A DNA stretch of 45,667 bases. It comes from Oceaniglobus ichthyenteri (lineage in GTDB: Bacteria; Pseudomonadota; Alphaproteobacteria; Rhodobacterales; Rhodobacteraceae). The notes below the pieces were generated by a model, which was given only the letters and a program-made list of their open reading frames with translations, made no database searches and was not told where the DNA came from. Every line of letters starts with the position of its first letter. The stretch's first letter is position 1. The position numbers were made by a program, and so were the translations under genes. Below, in pieces: positions 1-7,606 of the stretch. The stretch lies in contig NZ_QAGK01000018.1 in assembly GCF_003057885.1 (NCBI RefSeq), positions 1-45,667 of the forward strand. Reading direction: 5' to 3'.

Positions 1-46
1 GGGCGACGGATCCGCCTCCACCGATCCCGCCACCGAACAGGAGTGA
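1..46 (+). CDS. Phage portal protein, C-terminal end (partial)
   Basis: An open frame enters from the left edge and stops with TGA at 44-46, four bases before the start of the head protease. Only about 14 residues are visible, ending in an acidic, low-complexity tail (DPATEQE). A lambda-type portal protein is expected immediately upstream of a ClpP-like prohead protease in this gene order, so the assignment rests on synteny. The tail cannot identify the family by itself. The AGGAG across its last codons also serves as ribosome binding site for the protease, so translation of the two is probably coupled. Confidence 0.45.
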   Translation, partial: GDGSASTDPATEQE

Positions 47-50
47 CAAT

Positions 51-1124
51 ATGACAAGCTGGTATGCGATCCGCGCCCGGGGAACGGGCGCGGAAGTGGC
101 GATCTATGACGAGATCGGTGCCTATGGAGTCTCGGCGAAAGGCTTCCTTGCCGAGCTCGGCGCGCTGCCCGAGGGAGCGCCGGTTGATCTGCGGCTGAAC
201 AGTCCCGGCGGATCAGTGTTCGATGCCGTGGCGATCTACAATGCGCTGAAACGGCACGCGGGCCCGATCACGGTCTGGATTGATGGCATTGCCGCCTCGG
301 CCGCGTCCTACATCGCCATGGCGGGCGACGAGATCGTCATGCCGGAAAATGCCTTCCTGATGATCCATGACCCGTCAGGACTGGCGGTGGGCACGGCAGG
401 CGATATGCGCGCCATGGCCGAGGCACTGGACAAGATCGCGGGCAGCCTCGTGCGAGGATATGCCGCCAAAACCGGTAAACCCGACGACGAGGTTGCCGCG
501 TTGATGGCGGCCGAGACCTGGTTCGATGCAGCCGAGGCGGTGGCGGCGGGCTTTGCAGACCGGCTGGCGGAACCGGTCCGGATGGCCGCGCGGTTCGACA
601 TCGGCCGGTTCCGCAACGCGCCGCCCGACCTGATCGAAGCGGTGGAAGTCGCAGGCGAGGAGGATGACGCAGGCCCGGAGCCAAAGCCGGGCAGAACCTC
701 GGAAGAGGATGGCGAGACGGCTGGAGATGCCGTGGACGAGAGCCCCGGCGATGCGACTGTCGAGCCTGAAGGGCATGTTGAGATCGACGACATGCCCAGC
801 CCTGCGAATTCGACCCCGACTCCGGGTGGCGCACCGCCCGATCCAGAAGCTACTCGTGTTTCCGGGATCGCCCACGCCCGCGCCATCGTCGATCTTTGTC
901 GCCTTGCGGGCCAGGTCCAGATGGCCGGGCGGTTCCTCGAACAGGACACCAACCTGGATGAGGTCCGCATCGCTCTGCTCGCCGCCAAAGCCGAAGCCGA
1001 ACCCGAGATTGCCGGGCATCACGCGCAACCGGGCCGCAGCTCAGCGGCGCGCCCTTGGGGCGAGATTGTTGCCCGCACCTTCAAGCTGAAAGATGCCGTA
1101 GTGGGGCGCGGCACGAATCACTGA
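51..1124 (+). CDS. ClpP-like phage head maturation protease (S14 family), C-terminus altered by IS110
   Basis: This 357-residue protein has an S14/ClpP-like fold in its first ~190 residues. GIAAS resembles the nucleophile turn of ClpP and places the serine at about residue 83. MIHDP places the histidine at about 106, matching the MIHQP of ClpP. The SPGGSV segment (51-56) fits the oxyanion-side loop. Residues ~205-270 are acidic and low-complexity, typical of the scaffold-like extension of such proteases. Such proteins process capsid scaffold or protein during prohead assembly. The frame ends in FKLKD followed by about nine residues read from the left end of an IS110-family element. Joining the GAT at 1092-1094 to the GAT at 2607-2609 restores a short ending, PGRSAPR and stop at 2631-2633. 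The catalytic domain is intact, so the protein is probably still functional. Confidence 0.88.
   Translation: MTSWYAIRARGTGAEVAIYDEIGAYGVSAKGFLAELGALPEGAPVDLRLNSPGGSVFDAVAIYNALKRHAGPITVWIDGIAASAASYIAMAGDEIVMPENAFLMIHDPSGLAVGTAGDMRAMAEALDKIAGSLVRGYAAKTGKPDDEVAALMAAETWFDAAEAVAAGFADRLAEPVRMAARFDIGRFRNAPPDLIEAVEVAGEEDDAGPEPKPGRTSEEDGETAGDAVDESPGDATVEPEGHVEIDDMPSPANSTPTPGGAPPDPEATRVSGIAHARAIVDLCRLAGQVQMAGRFLEQDTNLDEVRIALLAAKAEAEPEIAGHHAQPGRSSAARPWGEIVARTFKLKDAVVGRGTNH
1106..1119 (+). repeat. Left subterminal inverted repeat of the IS110 element
   Basis: GCGCGGCACGAATC pairs with the reverse complement of 2593-2606 (GCGTGGCACCAATG) with 11 of 14 matches. It lies about 11 bp inside the inferred left boundary. 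Confidence 0.5.
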
Positions 1125-1246
1125 CGTTATGCTTTGCGATACGGGATGTTTTGAAGTGTCGTTGCCCTTGGCACGTCTCTCACGTGTCGACGGGGTCGGG
1201 CCGGTGGGCGCGCCCCAAACTCTCTTGGCAAAGAAAGGGCAACGAC

Positions 1247-2287
1247 ATGGATTTGCATATCGGATTGGACGTCTCGCTGGCAAGCACGGCCATCTGCGCG
1301 GTTTCCGCGCATGGGAAGGTAATCAAGGAGACCACGGCCGCCAGCGAACCCGAGGAACTGGTGAGGGTTCTACATGATCTGCCCGGTCGAGTAATAGGTG
1401 TGGGCCTGGAGGCCGGTCCCCTGTCACAATGGCTGCATCGGGCTCTGGTCGACGCCGGCTTTGACGCCGTTCTGATGGAAACGCGTCAGGTTAAGGGCGC
1501 CTTGAAAGCGATGCCCAACAAGACAGATCGGCGTGATGCGGAGGGCATTGCCCGGCTTTTGCACATGGGCTGGTTTCGGCCCGTCCATTGCAAATCCGTT
1601 TCGGCGCAGGAAACGCGCGCGCTGCTGTCATCCCGTAAGGCGGTACAGCAGGCCATGCTGAACATCGAACTCTCGATGCGGGGCATTCTGCGCAATTTCG
1701 GACTGAAGATCGGGAAGATTTCGAAAGGCCGGTATGAGGATCGCGTGCGCGAGCTCGTTGACGGCAATCCCATGCTGGAAGCCGCGGTCACATCGATTCT
1801 GACCGCCCGCCGGGAACTTCGCAAAGAACTAGCCAAGCTGGAAAAGCTGTTGCGCGGCTACGCGAAAATAGACCCGGTGTGTCGGCTGCTCATGACCATG
1901 CCCGGCGTGGGCGCACTTGTGGTGCTGACTGTCAAATCCTCAATCGATGATCCAGACCGTTTCCGATCCTCGAAAGAGGTCGGACCCTGGGCTGGGCTGA
2001 CCCCGAAACGTGATCAATCGGGAGAGCGAGATATCCTCGGCCAGATCACGAAGGCCGGTGATGTTGGCTTGCGAACTGCCCTCTACCGTGCCGCGACAGT
2101 GATGTTGAACCGAGGCAGGGCCAGCTGGCTGACCGCCAGGGCATGGAATGTCGCCAAATCCCGCGGAAAGAAGCGGGCAACGGTTGCATTGGCGCGCCGT
2201 ATCGGCGTGGTGCTGCACCGCATGTGGCGTGATGGCACGCAATTCTGCTTCAAGCGGGCCGATGCCATGCGGGCAGCAGTCGCATGA
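1247..2287 (+). CDS. IS110-family transposase (DEDD recombinase)
   Basis: 346 residues, starting at the ATG that follows an AAAGAAAGGG ribosome binding site. The N-terminal RuvC-like DEDD domain begins with GLDVS (first Asp), continues with the Glu in GLEAGP, and has the paired acidic residues in NKTDRRDAEGIA. The C-terminal Tnp_20 domain starts near TMPGVG and includes GLTPKRDQSGERD, where the conserved serine of this family lies. IS110 transposases recombine DNA guided by a structured RNA from the element's non-coding end. Length is normal for the family and no frameshift is seen, so the copy looks active. Larger frames that start upstream would run from the protease gene into the IS and are unlikely to be used. 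Confidence 0.93.
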   Translation: MDLHIGLDVSLASTAICAVSAHGKVIKETTAASEPEELVRVLHDLPGRVIGVGLEAGPLSQWLHRALVDAGFDAVLMETRQVKGALKAMPNKTDRRDAEGIARLLHMGWFRPVHCKSVSAQETRALLSSRKAVQQAMLNIELSMRGILRNFGLKIGKISKGRYEDRVRELVDGNPMLEAAVTSILTARRELRKELAKLEKLLRGYAKIDPVCRLLMTMPGVGALVVLTVKSSIDDPDRFRSSKEVGPWAGLTPKRDQSGERDILGQITKAGDVGLRTALYRAATVMLNRGRASWLTARAWNVAKSRGKKRATVALARRIGVVLHRMWRDGTQFCFKRADAMRAAVA

Positions 2288-2592
2288 CCCCCGTATCAGG
2301 CATTCCGCAAATGAGGCTTGAACGAGAAGGAGAGATCGACCGCGCCTGAGGGTGCAGGCTCACCGAGGTCCCTTGCCGGGACGCGGTCCCCGATGATGCC
2401 GTGGTTATCCTGGTCGCCGGATCATGACGATCTGAGGACGCCTGAAAGATTGGCACGCGGGAACTGCTCTTGGACTTGGCATAATGAAGGCAGCCGATGC
2501 GCTGACCGCGGACAGAAGCATGATGCCGGCATGGGAGCGCCCTCGAGGAAGTCGACGCAAGCACGGTCTTACGACACAGCCAACCCGACTGA
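2288..2592 (+). ncRNA. Non-coding right end of the IS110 element; possible bridge RNA region
   Basis: About 300 bp between the transposase stop and the right subterminal repeat contain no convincing gene. In the IS1111 subgroup, long non-coding sequence downstream of the transposase encodes the bridge RNA that specifies target and donor. The region contains several short self-complementary stretches (for example around 2375-2400), but I did not derive a fold. The assignment is by family and position only. Confidence 0.3.
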
Positions 2593-2606
2593 CATTGGTG
2601 CCACGC
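2593..2606 (-). repeat. Right subterminal inverted repeat of the IS110 element
   Basis: CATTGGTGCCACGC is the imperfect reverse complement of 1106-1119. It lies directly inside the inferred right boundary. Confidence 0.5.
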
Positions 2607-2611
2607 GATCC

Positions 2612-2659
2612 GGGGCGTTCAGCGCCGAGATGAATTGGCGTCTCCGCGCTGAACGCCCC
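2612..2659 (+). other. Perfect 14-bp stem hairpin downstream of the protease gene
   Basis: GGGGCGTTCAGCGC at 2612-2625 is exactly complementary to GCGCTGAACGCCCC at 2646-2659, with a 20-base loop. In the reconstructed phage sequence the stem covers the last codons of the protease and the stop codon lies in the loop. No T-tract follows, so it is not a classical intrinsic terminator. It may act as an RNA stability or translation element ahead of the abundantly needed decoration and capsid genes. From 2660 to the next start at 2798 I see only leader sequence ending in a good ribosome binding site (AGAAGGA, 2784-2790). Confidence 0.6.
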
Positions 2660-2797
2660 TCGCGTCGCCCCCGTTCGATCCGACCCGCTCTCTGCTGGCG
2701 AGATCCGCCCAACCCCGCTGCGGCACGCCCAGACGGGACCTTTCTCATTGAAATCTCCCTCTTGAACACAATCGCCCCACTACAGAAGGATAATCCT

Positions 2798-3163
2798 GTG
2801 ACGACTATCACCGAGACCACCCATCCCGGAGGCTTCCTCGTCTGGGAAGCGTTCCGCGACTACACCCGCGAAACCATCACCGTTGCTTCCGGCGCGCTCG
2901 ATCCCGGCGCCGTGCTGGGCAAGATCACCGCCTCTGGCAAATACGCCGCCCATGATGCCGCCGCCGTCGATGGCACGGAAACCGCCGTCGCGGTGCTCTG
3001 GGGCAAGGCTGACGCCACGGGCGGCGACGTGCCAGCCGTTGCACTGGTTCGCGGCCCCGCCATCGTCAACCGCCACGATCTGATCTTCGCAGGCACGCCC
3101 AGCGAAGGCGAGATCACCGCCGCCCATGCCGCGCTGCTGGCGGTCGGCATCCTCGTCCGCTGA
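2798..3163 (+). CDS. Head decoration protein (lambda gpD-like)
   Basis: 121 residues from a GTG start placed 7 bp after AGAAGGA. The protein begins with threonine-rich TTITETTHPGGFLVWE and continues with alternating strand-like segments such as GAVLGKITASGKYAAHD and VAVLWGKADA. This is the signature layout of gpD/HDPD-type decoration proteins, which trimerise on the outside of the expanded capsid. It ends 25 bp before the major capsid gene, the standard position. Longer frames reaching upstream run through IS110 sequence and are rejected. The IS upstream may have changed how this gene is transcribed. Confidence 0.82.
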   Translation: MTTITETTHPGGFLVWEAFRDYTRETITVASGALDPGAVLGKITASGKYAAHDAAAVDGTETAVAVLWGKADATGGDVPAVALVRGPAIVNRHDLIFAGTPSEGEITAAHAALLAVGILVR

Positions 3164-3188
3164 TCAAACCCTCATAGGAGGCATTCCC

Positions 3189-4202
3189 ATGGCCACCATG
3201 GACATCTTCGAAGGCGATGCCTTCACCATCATCGAACTCACCCGCGCGCTGGAAAACATCCCTTTCAAGCCAGCGATCCTGTCGGGCGCCAGCCTGTTCT
3301 CGCCGCGCGGCGTGCGCGCGCGCACCGTCGTAATCGAGAGCCGGGATGGCACACTGTCGCTGATCCCGTTCTCCGAACGCGGCTCGGCGGCCGAGCAACA
3401 GGTGCCTGAACGGCGCGACATGCGCGCCTTCGTCTGCCGCCAGTTCAAGAAGCAGGACGTGCTCTGGGCCTCGGAAATCCAGGGCATTCGCGACTTCGGC
3501 TCGGAAAGCGCGACCCAGCAGGTCCAAAGCGAGGTCGCCCGCAAGCTCGGTCGTCTGCGTCAGGATGCCGAGGCGACATTCGAATATCATCTGCTGAACG
3601 GCATTCAGGGGCTCGTGAAGGATCCCAGGGACAACGCCACGGTGATCAACTACTTCACCGAGTTCGGCATCTCACCCGCCACCGAGATCGACTTTGATCT
3701 CGACAACGCGACCCCGGGCTCGGGCGCGCTGCGCAAACGCTGCCAGGCGCTGATCGAAAGCGTCGAAGACAGCATGGGCGGGCTCGCCGCCGGGGCCGTG
3801 CAGGTCCGCGCTGAATGCGGCTCGGCCTTTTTTGCCGACCTCATTGCCCATAAGGAGGTGCGCGAGACCTACCTCAACACAGCAGCTGCCGCTGATCTGC
3901 GGGGCAGGGTGGCCGACGAGGTCAGCTTTGGCGGCATCACCTTCCGCCGCTACAGGGGCGGGGCAGGCTTCGGCATTCCGACCGACAAGGCCTACTTCTA
4001 TCCCGAAGGAGTGGAGGGCCTCTTTGAGATCTACCATGCCCCGGCCGACACCTTCGAGACGGTGAACACCCTTGGCCTGCCGCTCTACGCCCGGACCATC
4101 CCCGACAGGGATCGCGACGAATGGGTGCGGCTGGAAATCGAAAGCAACCCGCTGCCGATCTGCACCCGGCCGCAGGTGCTGCGCAGCGCCAGGCGGACGT
4201 GA
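3189..4202 (+). CDS. Major capsid protein (gpE family)
   Basis: 337 residues from the ATG at 3189, preceded by AGGAGG (3176-3181). Length and content fit the lambda gpE-type HK97-fold capsid protein: an N-terminal helix-rich region, an E-loop-like stretch rich in Glu/Arg around residues 60-95, and a C-terminal half with IPTDKAYFYPEGV and YHAPADTFETVNT, motifs typical of this family. A more upstream start at 3126 would read through the end of the decoration gene and is unlikely. The stop overlaps the next start by one base (TGATG), so the next gene is probably translationally coupled. Confidence 0.9.
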   Translation: MATMDIFEGDAFTIIELTRALENIPFKPAILSGASLFSPRGVRARTVVIESRDGTLSLIPFSERGSAAEQQVPERRDMRAFVCRQFKKQDVLWASEIQGIRDFGSESATQQVQSEVARKLGRLRQDAEATFEYHLLNGIQGLVKDPRDNATVINYFTEFGISPATEIDFDLDNATPGSGALRKRCQALIESVEDSMGGLAAGAVQVRAECGSAFFADLIAHKEVRETYLNTAAAADLRGRVADEVSFGGITFRRYRGGAGFGIPTDKAYFYPEGVEGLFEIYHAPADTFETVNTLGLPLYARTIPDRDRDEWVRLEIESNPLPICTRPQVLRSARRT

Positions 4203-4513
4203 TGTCTGCCTTTGCGGCGGCCGTCGAGCTGCTGTTCGCCGACCCGAACATCGGGCGAGAGGCCAGCTACACCTCCGACGGCGGTGCGCCCATGCTGGTG
4301 CGCGTCGTCGCCCGGCGTGCCGATGCGGTCACCGACTTCGGCGATGCGCGGCTCTGGTCCGAGACCACGCGGATCGACCTGCGCGTCGCCGAGGTGGCGA
4401 ACCCGCGTCCCGGCGATAGGATCGAGATCGATGGGGACGCCTTCCTCATTCAGGGCGAGCCCGTCCGTGACCGCGAGCGGCTGGTCTGGACCGTCGACCT
4501 GCGCCCGGCGTGA
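4202..4513 (+). CDS. Head-tail joining protein (gpFII-like)
   Basis: 103 residues starting at the ATG that overlaps the capsid stop. Small, strand-rich and acidic (GDRIEIDGDAFLIQGEPVRD), ending in WTVDLRP. Proteins of this size and type directly after gpE-family capsid genes are lambda FII-like connectors that close the head and give the docking surface for the tail. The assignment uses both the sequence pattern and the position between capsid and tail genes. Confidence 0.72.
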   Translation: MSAFAAAVELLFADPNIGREASYTSDGGAPMLVRVVARRADAVTDFGDARLWSETTRIDLRVAEVANPRPGDRIEIDGDAFLIQGEPVRDRERLVWTVDLRPA

Positions 4514-4518
4514 CCGCA

Positions 4519-5148
4519 ATGAAACTGAAGCTCGACATCGATCCCGACATCGTAGCCATGATGGCGGCCGAGGTCGCGGCGGGGGAACGCGCGGTCTCGG
4601 CCGCCATGCGCGGGGCCGGCACCGGGTTGAAGTCGGCGTGGCGGTTGCAGATCACCGGCGCGGGGCTCGGCCCCCGGCTCGCCAATTCGATCCGGAGCCA
4701 GAACTTCCCGAGGTCGGGCGAGAGCCTAGACGCGGCAGCGCTGGTCTGGTCCAAGGCTCCGGTCATCGTCGGCGCGCATGACACCGGCCCGCTGATCCGC
4801 TCCAAAGACGGCTTCTGGCTGGCGATCCCGCTGCCCGCGGCGGGCAAGTCCCTGCGCGGCGGCCGGATCACGCCCGGCGAATGGGAGCGCCGCCGTGGCC
4901 TGCGCCTGCGCTTCGTCTATCGGCGCACGGGCCCGAGCCTGCTGGTGGCGGAAGGGCGGCTGAACACGAAGGGCCAGGCGGTGGTGTCGCGCTCGAAGAC
5001 CGGGCGCGGCAAGGTCACCGCCCCGATCTTCCTGCTGGTGCCGCAGGTGAAGCTGCCGAAGCGGCTGGACCTGGCACGAGATGCAGACCGGGCGTTGGAA
5101 AGCGTACCGGGACTGATCGTGGCCAACTGGGTGGCGGCCAGAAAGTAA
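4519..5148 (+). CDS. DUF6441 family protein (tail completion / minor tail)
   Basis: 209 residues if read from ATG 4519 (a GTG at 4510 would add three). It is basic and starts with a helical stretch, DPDIVAMMAAEVAAGERAVSAAMRGAGTG in outline. It continues with LIRSKDGFWLAIPLP and a conserved region ending in LPKRLDL, features of the DUF6441 family. Members sit between head-tail joining and tail terminator genes in Rhodobacterales prophages and probably take the HK97 gp10-like role. No enzymatic motif is visible. The gene is directly followed by a foreign, reverse-strand insertion. Confidence 0.75.
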   Translation: MKLKLDIDPDIVAMMAAEVAAGERAVSAAMRGAGTGLKSAWRLQITGAGLGPRLANSIRSQNFPRSGESLDAAALVWSKAPVIVGAHDTGPLIRSKDGFWLAIPLPAAGKSLRGGRITPGEWERRRGLRLRFVYRRTGPSLLVAEGRLNTKGQAVVSRSKTGRGKVTAPIFLLVPQVKLPKRLDLARDADRALESVPGLIVANWVAARK

Positions 5149-5179
5149 AAATGGACCTCAGCTTGACTTGCTACTGGAT

Positions 5180-5803
5180 TCAGAAATCCATTCGAGAAGT
5201 GATTGGCTGTTTGAAAAGCAAAATAGCTTTCGAGTGCCAATGCACACATAGAGCTTCGTTGATTGGTCCAGTCGTGCAAATAATGAAGCTGTCCTCAGTA
5301 GGCTTTTCCCACGGTCCCGGATGAACGCGCCTTTGAAGCTCGTGTAAAATATCATTCGGACCAAATCCGCAAGAATTTGTATAAGAACAGTCAAGAATGA
5401 CACGGTCATCATCGTGTACGGTAACGCGAAGAAGCCTTTCAAGTTGGTTCTTAAACGAATCGCCGCCGCTCCAGCAGGAGCTCCGGTCGAGTTGACATTC
5501 CGCGCGCCAACTTTCGAAGGCATGGTCGAGGCTTCTTTCGGTCTCGACCGGAGTATCGGTATCAATGCAGAAGTACTTGGTAGGTTCGCCGGCGTCAGCC
5601 GAATTTGGCGTCAAAGTATTCCATGTGGGGCGACGCAAGCAGGTAAGGCCATCGCTCTCCAAGGCTGCAAGTATTTCAGTTGTGGACATGCTCCAGTCAA
5701 TACCCTTTATGGATATTGGTTCGGCAGCAGCAGGGCCTGAAACAGCCTGAAAGAAAATGAGAGCTGTCCAGAAGGAAGCATTTTGTAGTGTTTTCGCTTT
5801 CAA
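5180..5803 (-). CDS. Secreted protein of unknown function (prophage moron)
   Basis: 207 residues from a TTG start with GAGG 7 bp upstream. The N-terminus (basic KAK, then FWTALIFFQAVSGPAAAE) is a Sec signal peptide with a likely cleavage after AAA near residue 27. The mature protein has about eight cysteines, which could form disulfides in the periplasm. I do not recognise the family. It lies on the strand opposite to the phage late genes, has clearly lower GC than its neighbours, and sits between DUF6441 and the tail terminator gene. This is the classic pattern of a moron expressed from the lysogen and acting on the host envelope, for example in superinfection exclusion. That role is inference. 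Confidence 0.65.
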   Translation of the reverse strand: MKAKTLQNASFWTALIFFQAVSGPAAAEPISIKGIDWSMSTTEILAALESDGLTCLRRPTWNTLTPNSADAGEPTKYFCIDTDTPVETERSLDHAFESWRAECQLDRSSCWSGGDSFKNQLERLLRVTVHDDDRVILDCSYTNSCGFGPNDILHELQRRVHPGPWEKPTEDSFIICTTGPINEALCVHWHSKAILLFKQPITSRMDF

Positions 5804-5926
5804 ATTACAGCCTCGCTTTACCGTGCTTGATCGTGGCGAATTGGATGGAAGGATTCGCTTCTTGACGATAGCTCATAGACCGCCAAGCTTCCTCGGCGGC
5901 CTGTATGAGTGCGGAAAGGAAACACC

Positions 5927-6130
5927 TCAGCTAGATTTGGAAAGTGCATTCCGTGCAGCTTCAGCGAACGAACTACCTACGGCCATTTGGTCGATTTGTT
6001 CACGTTCTGCAGGTGTGACAAAACCGATCCGCCAGTTTGTGGTGAACTTCAAGATGGTCAGATGGCCATCGTATTCCTTGTTTGCAACTTCCTGAAGCTG
6101 TTTCCAAAGCTCCATTTCTTGTTCATTCAT
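5927..6130 (-). CDS. Small hypothetical protein in the moron
   Basis: 67 residues from ATG 6130, preceded by GAGGG 7 bp upstream, which supports translation. The sequence is helical and charged at both ends (NEQEMELWKQLQEVANKEYDG and FAEAARNALSKS) with a central strand-like LTILKFTTNW. No signal peptide or membrane segment is seen. It is co-oriented with the secreted protein 120 bp downstream, and both differ in base composition from the tail genes around them. Function unknown. Confidence 0.5.
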   Translation of the reverse strand: MNEQEMELWKQLQEVANKEYDGHLTILKFTTNWRIGFVTPAEREQIDQMAVGSSFAEAARNALSKSS

Positions 6131-6220
6131 TGCTCGACCCTCGGTGCGTTTAGTGTCTGATGATCAACAACACCTTGCGTTGACGTCGTCAAGATCTCAA
6201 CCCTTCCAGCGTGAGAAACT

Positions 6221-6640
6221 ATGCCCACCCTTCGCGAAACCATCCTCGCCGCGCTGCATGCGCGGCTCTCGGCGCTGCCCGCCACGGCCCTGCGCGGTGA
6301 GGTGCTGCCCGAGCGCGTGCCGGCTGATGGCCTGCTGATCCTGCGCGACGGCGAGCCGGGGGAGCCCGAGGTGACGCTGTCACCGCTGCGCTACCACTAC
6401 CAGCATCGCGCGGAGATCGAAGCGGTCGTGCAGGGCACCGCCCGCGACGCCACGTTCGACACCCTGACCTCCAGCATCGGCGCGGCGATTGCCGCCGACC
6501 GCACGCTGGGCGGGCTCTGCGACTGGGTCGAGGCTGAAGCGCCGCGCCCCGTCGATCTGCCGGTCGAGGGCGCGGCCAGCCTGAAGGCGGCCGTCATTCC
6601 GGTGGTGCTGCATTATTCAACGGCCGACCCGCTGGCCTGA
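6221..6640 (+). CDS. Tail terminator-like protein
   Basis: 139 residues. A helical N-terminus (TLRETILAALHARLSALPA) is followed by strands with LILRDGEPGEPEVTLSP and YHYQHRAEIEAVVQG, and a C-terminal VIPVVLHYSTADPLA. This is the pattern of lambda gpU-type tail terminator proteins in Rhodobacterales prophages, where they are often mislabelled as acyl-CoA transferase. The role would be to stop tail tube polymerisation and cap it for head joining. It stands directly before the tail tube gene, as expected. Confidence 0.7.
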   Translation: MPTLRETILAALHARLSALPATALRGEVLPERVPADGLLILRDGEPGEPEVTLSPLRYHYQHRAEIEAVVQGTARDATFDTLTSSIGAAIAADRTLGGLCDWVEAEAPRPVDLPVEGAASLKAAVIPVVLHYSTADPLA

Positions 6641-6664
6641 TCCAATCGACCACAGGAGAACACG

Positions 6665-7606
6665 ATGGCACGAGCCCAAGGGGCGCGGGCGCAGATGGCG
6701 CTTGCGTTCGAGACGACTTACGGAACGCCGCCGGTGGGCGGGTTCACGAAGATGCCCTTCGCCAGCACATCGCTTGGCGCGGAACAACCACTGCTTAATT
6801 CCGAACTGCTGGGCTATGGGCGCGATCCACTGGCGCCGATCAAGGACGCGGTGACGGCCGATGGCGATGTTGTGGTGCCGCTCGACGCCGAGGCCTTCGG
6901 GTTCTGGCTTAAGGCGGGTTTCGGCGATCCAACCACGACCGGCGCGGAAGCGCCGTTTACCCACGAGTTCCAATCCGGGTCTTGGACGCTACCCAGCCTG
7001 TCGATCGAGACCGGCATGCCGGAGGTGCCGCGCTATGCGATGTATTCTGGGTGCGTGCTGGATCAGATCACCTGGCAGATGCAGCGCTCCGGCCTGCTGA
7101 CCGCGACAGCGCGGCTGGTGGCGCAGGGCGAGACCGTGGGTGCGACCACCAGCGCAGGCACGCCTGCTGAACTCGGGTTGAAGCGTTTCGGGCATTTCAA
7201 CGGATCGATCATGCGGAATGGCTCGGCGATTGGCAACGTGGTCTCGGTGGACATCACCTATGCCAACAACCTTGACCGGATCGAAACCATCCGCTCGGAT
7301 GGGCGGATCGACGGCGCGGATCCCTCTATTGCTGCGCTGACTGGTTCCATCGAGGTGCGGTTCGCCGACCAGACGCTGGTGACACAGGCGATCAACGGCG
7401 AGGCCTGCGAGTTGGAGTTCGCCTATGTGCTGGCCTCGGGCGAGAGCTTTACCTTTACGGTGCACGCCGTCTATCTGCCGCGCCCGCGGATCGAGATTTC
7501 CGGGCCACAGGGCGTGCAGGCGACGTTCGACTGGCAGGCCGCGCGCGACAGCACCCTCGGCCGGATGTGCACCGCAACTCTGATCAACGACATTGAGGTA
7601 TATTGA
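6665..7606 (+). CDS. Phage tail tube protein
   Basis: 313 residues from ATG 6665 after an AGGAGA ribosome binding site. Starts MARAQGARAQMALAFETTYGT and contains GYGRDP and a C-terminal beta-rich part, the conserved architecture of the tube protein family in this type of prophage. Many copies stack to form the inner tail tube. The stop TGA (7604-7606) overlaps the ATG of the tail assembly chaperone by one base. Confidence 0.85.
   Translation: MARAQGARAQMALAFETTYGTPPVGGFTKMPFASTSLGAEQPLLNSELLGYGRDPLAPIKDAVTADGDVVVPLDAEAFGFWLKAGFGDPTTTGAEAPFTHEFQSGSWTLPSLSIETGMPEVPRYAMYSGCVLDQITWQMQRSGLLTATARLVAQGETVGATTSAGTPAELGLKRFGHFNGSIMRNGSAIGNVVSVDITYANNLDRIETIRSDGRIDGADPSIAALTGSIEVRFADQTLVTQAINGEACELEFAYVLASGESFTFTVHAVYLPRPRIEISGPQGVQATFDWQAARDSTLGRMCTATLINDIEVY

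Larger units (their letters stand above)
1095..2609 (+). mobile_element. IS110-family insertion sequence (IS1111-like subgroup), about 1.5 kb
   Basis: The element carries a single DEDD transposase gene and has no long terminal inverted repeats or obvious target duplication, as is usual for IS110 relatives. Boundaries are inferred from the interrupted protease gene: GAT occurs at 1092-1094 and again at 2607-2609, and removing the sequence between them restores an in-frame ending. The true ends could shift by up to 3 bp because the GAT is shared. A 14-base imperfect subterminal inverted repeat (1106-1119 and 2593-2606, 11 matches) and a non-coding right end of about 300 bp point to the IS1111 subgroup. 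The element lies in the same orientation as the phage genes. Confidence 0.75.

Noticed and set aside
2318-2797. Upstream extension of the decoration protein frame
   Set aside because: It runs through IS110 non-coding sequence; the GTG at 2798 has a good ribosome binding site and gives the normal protein length.
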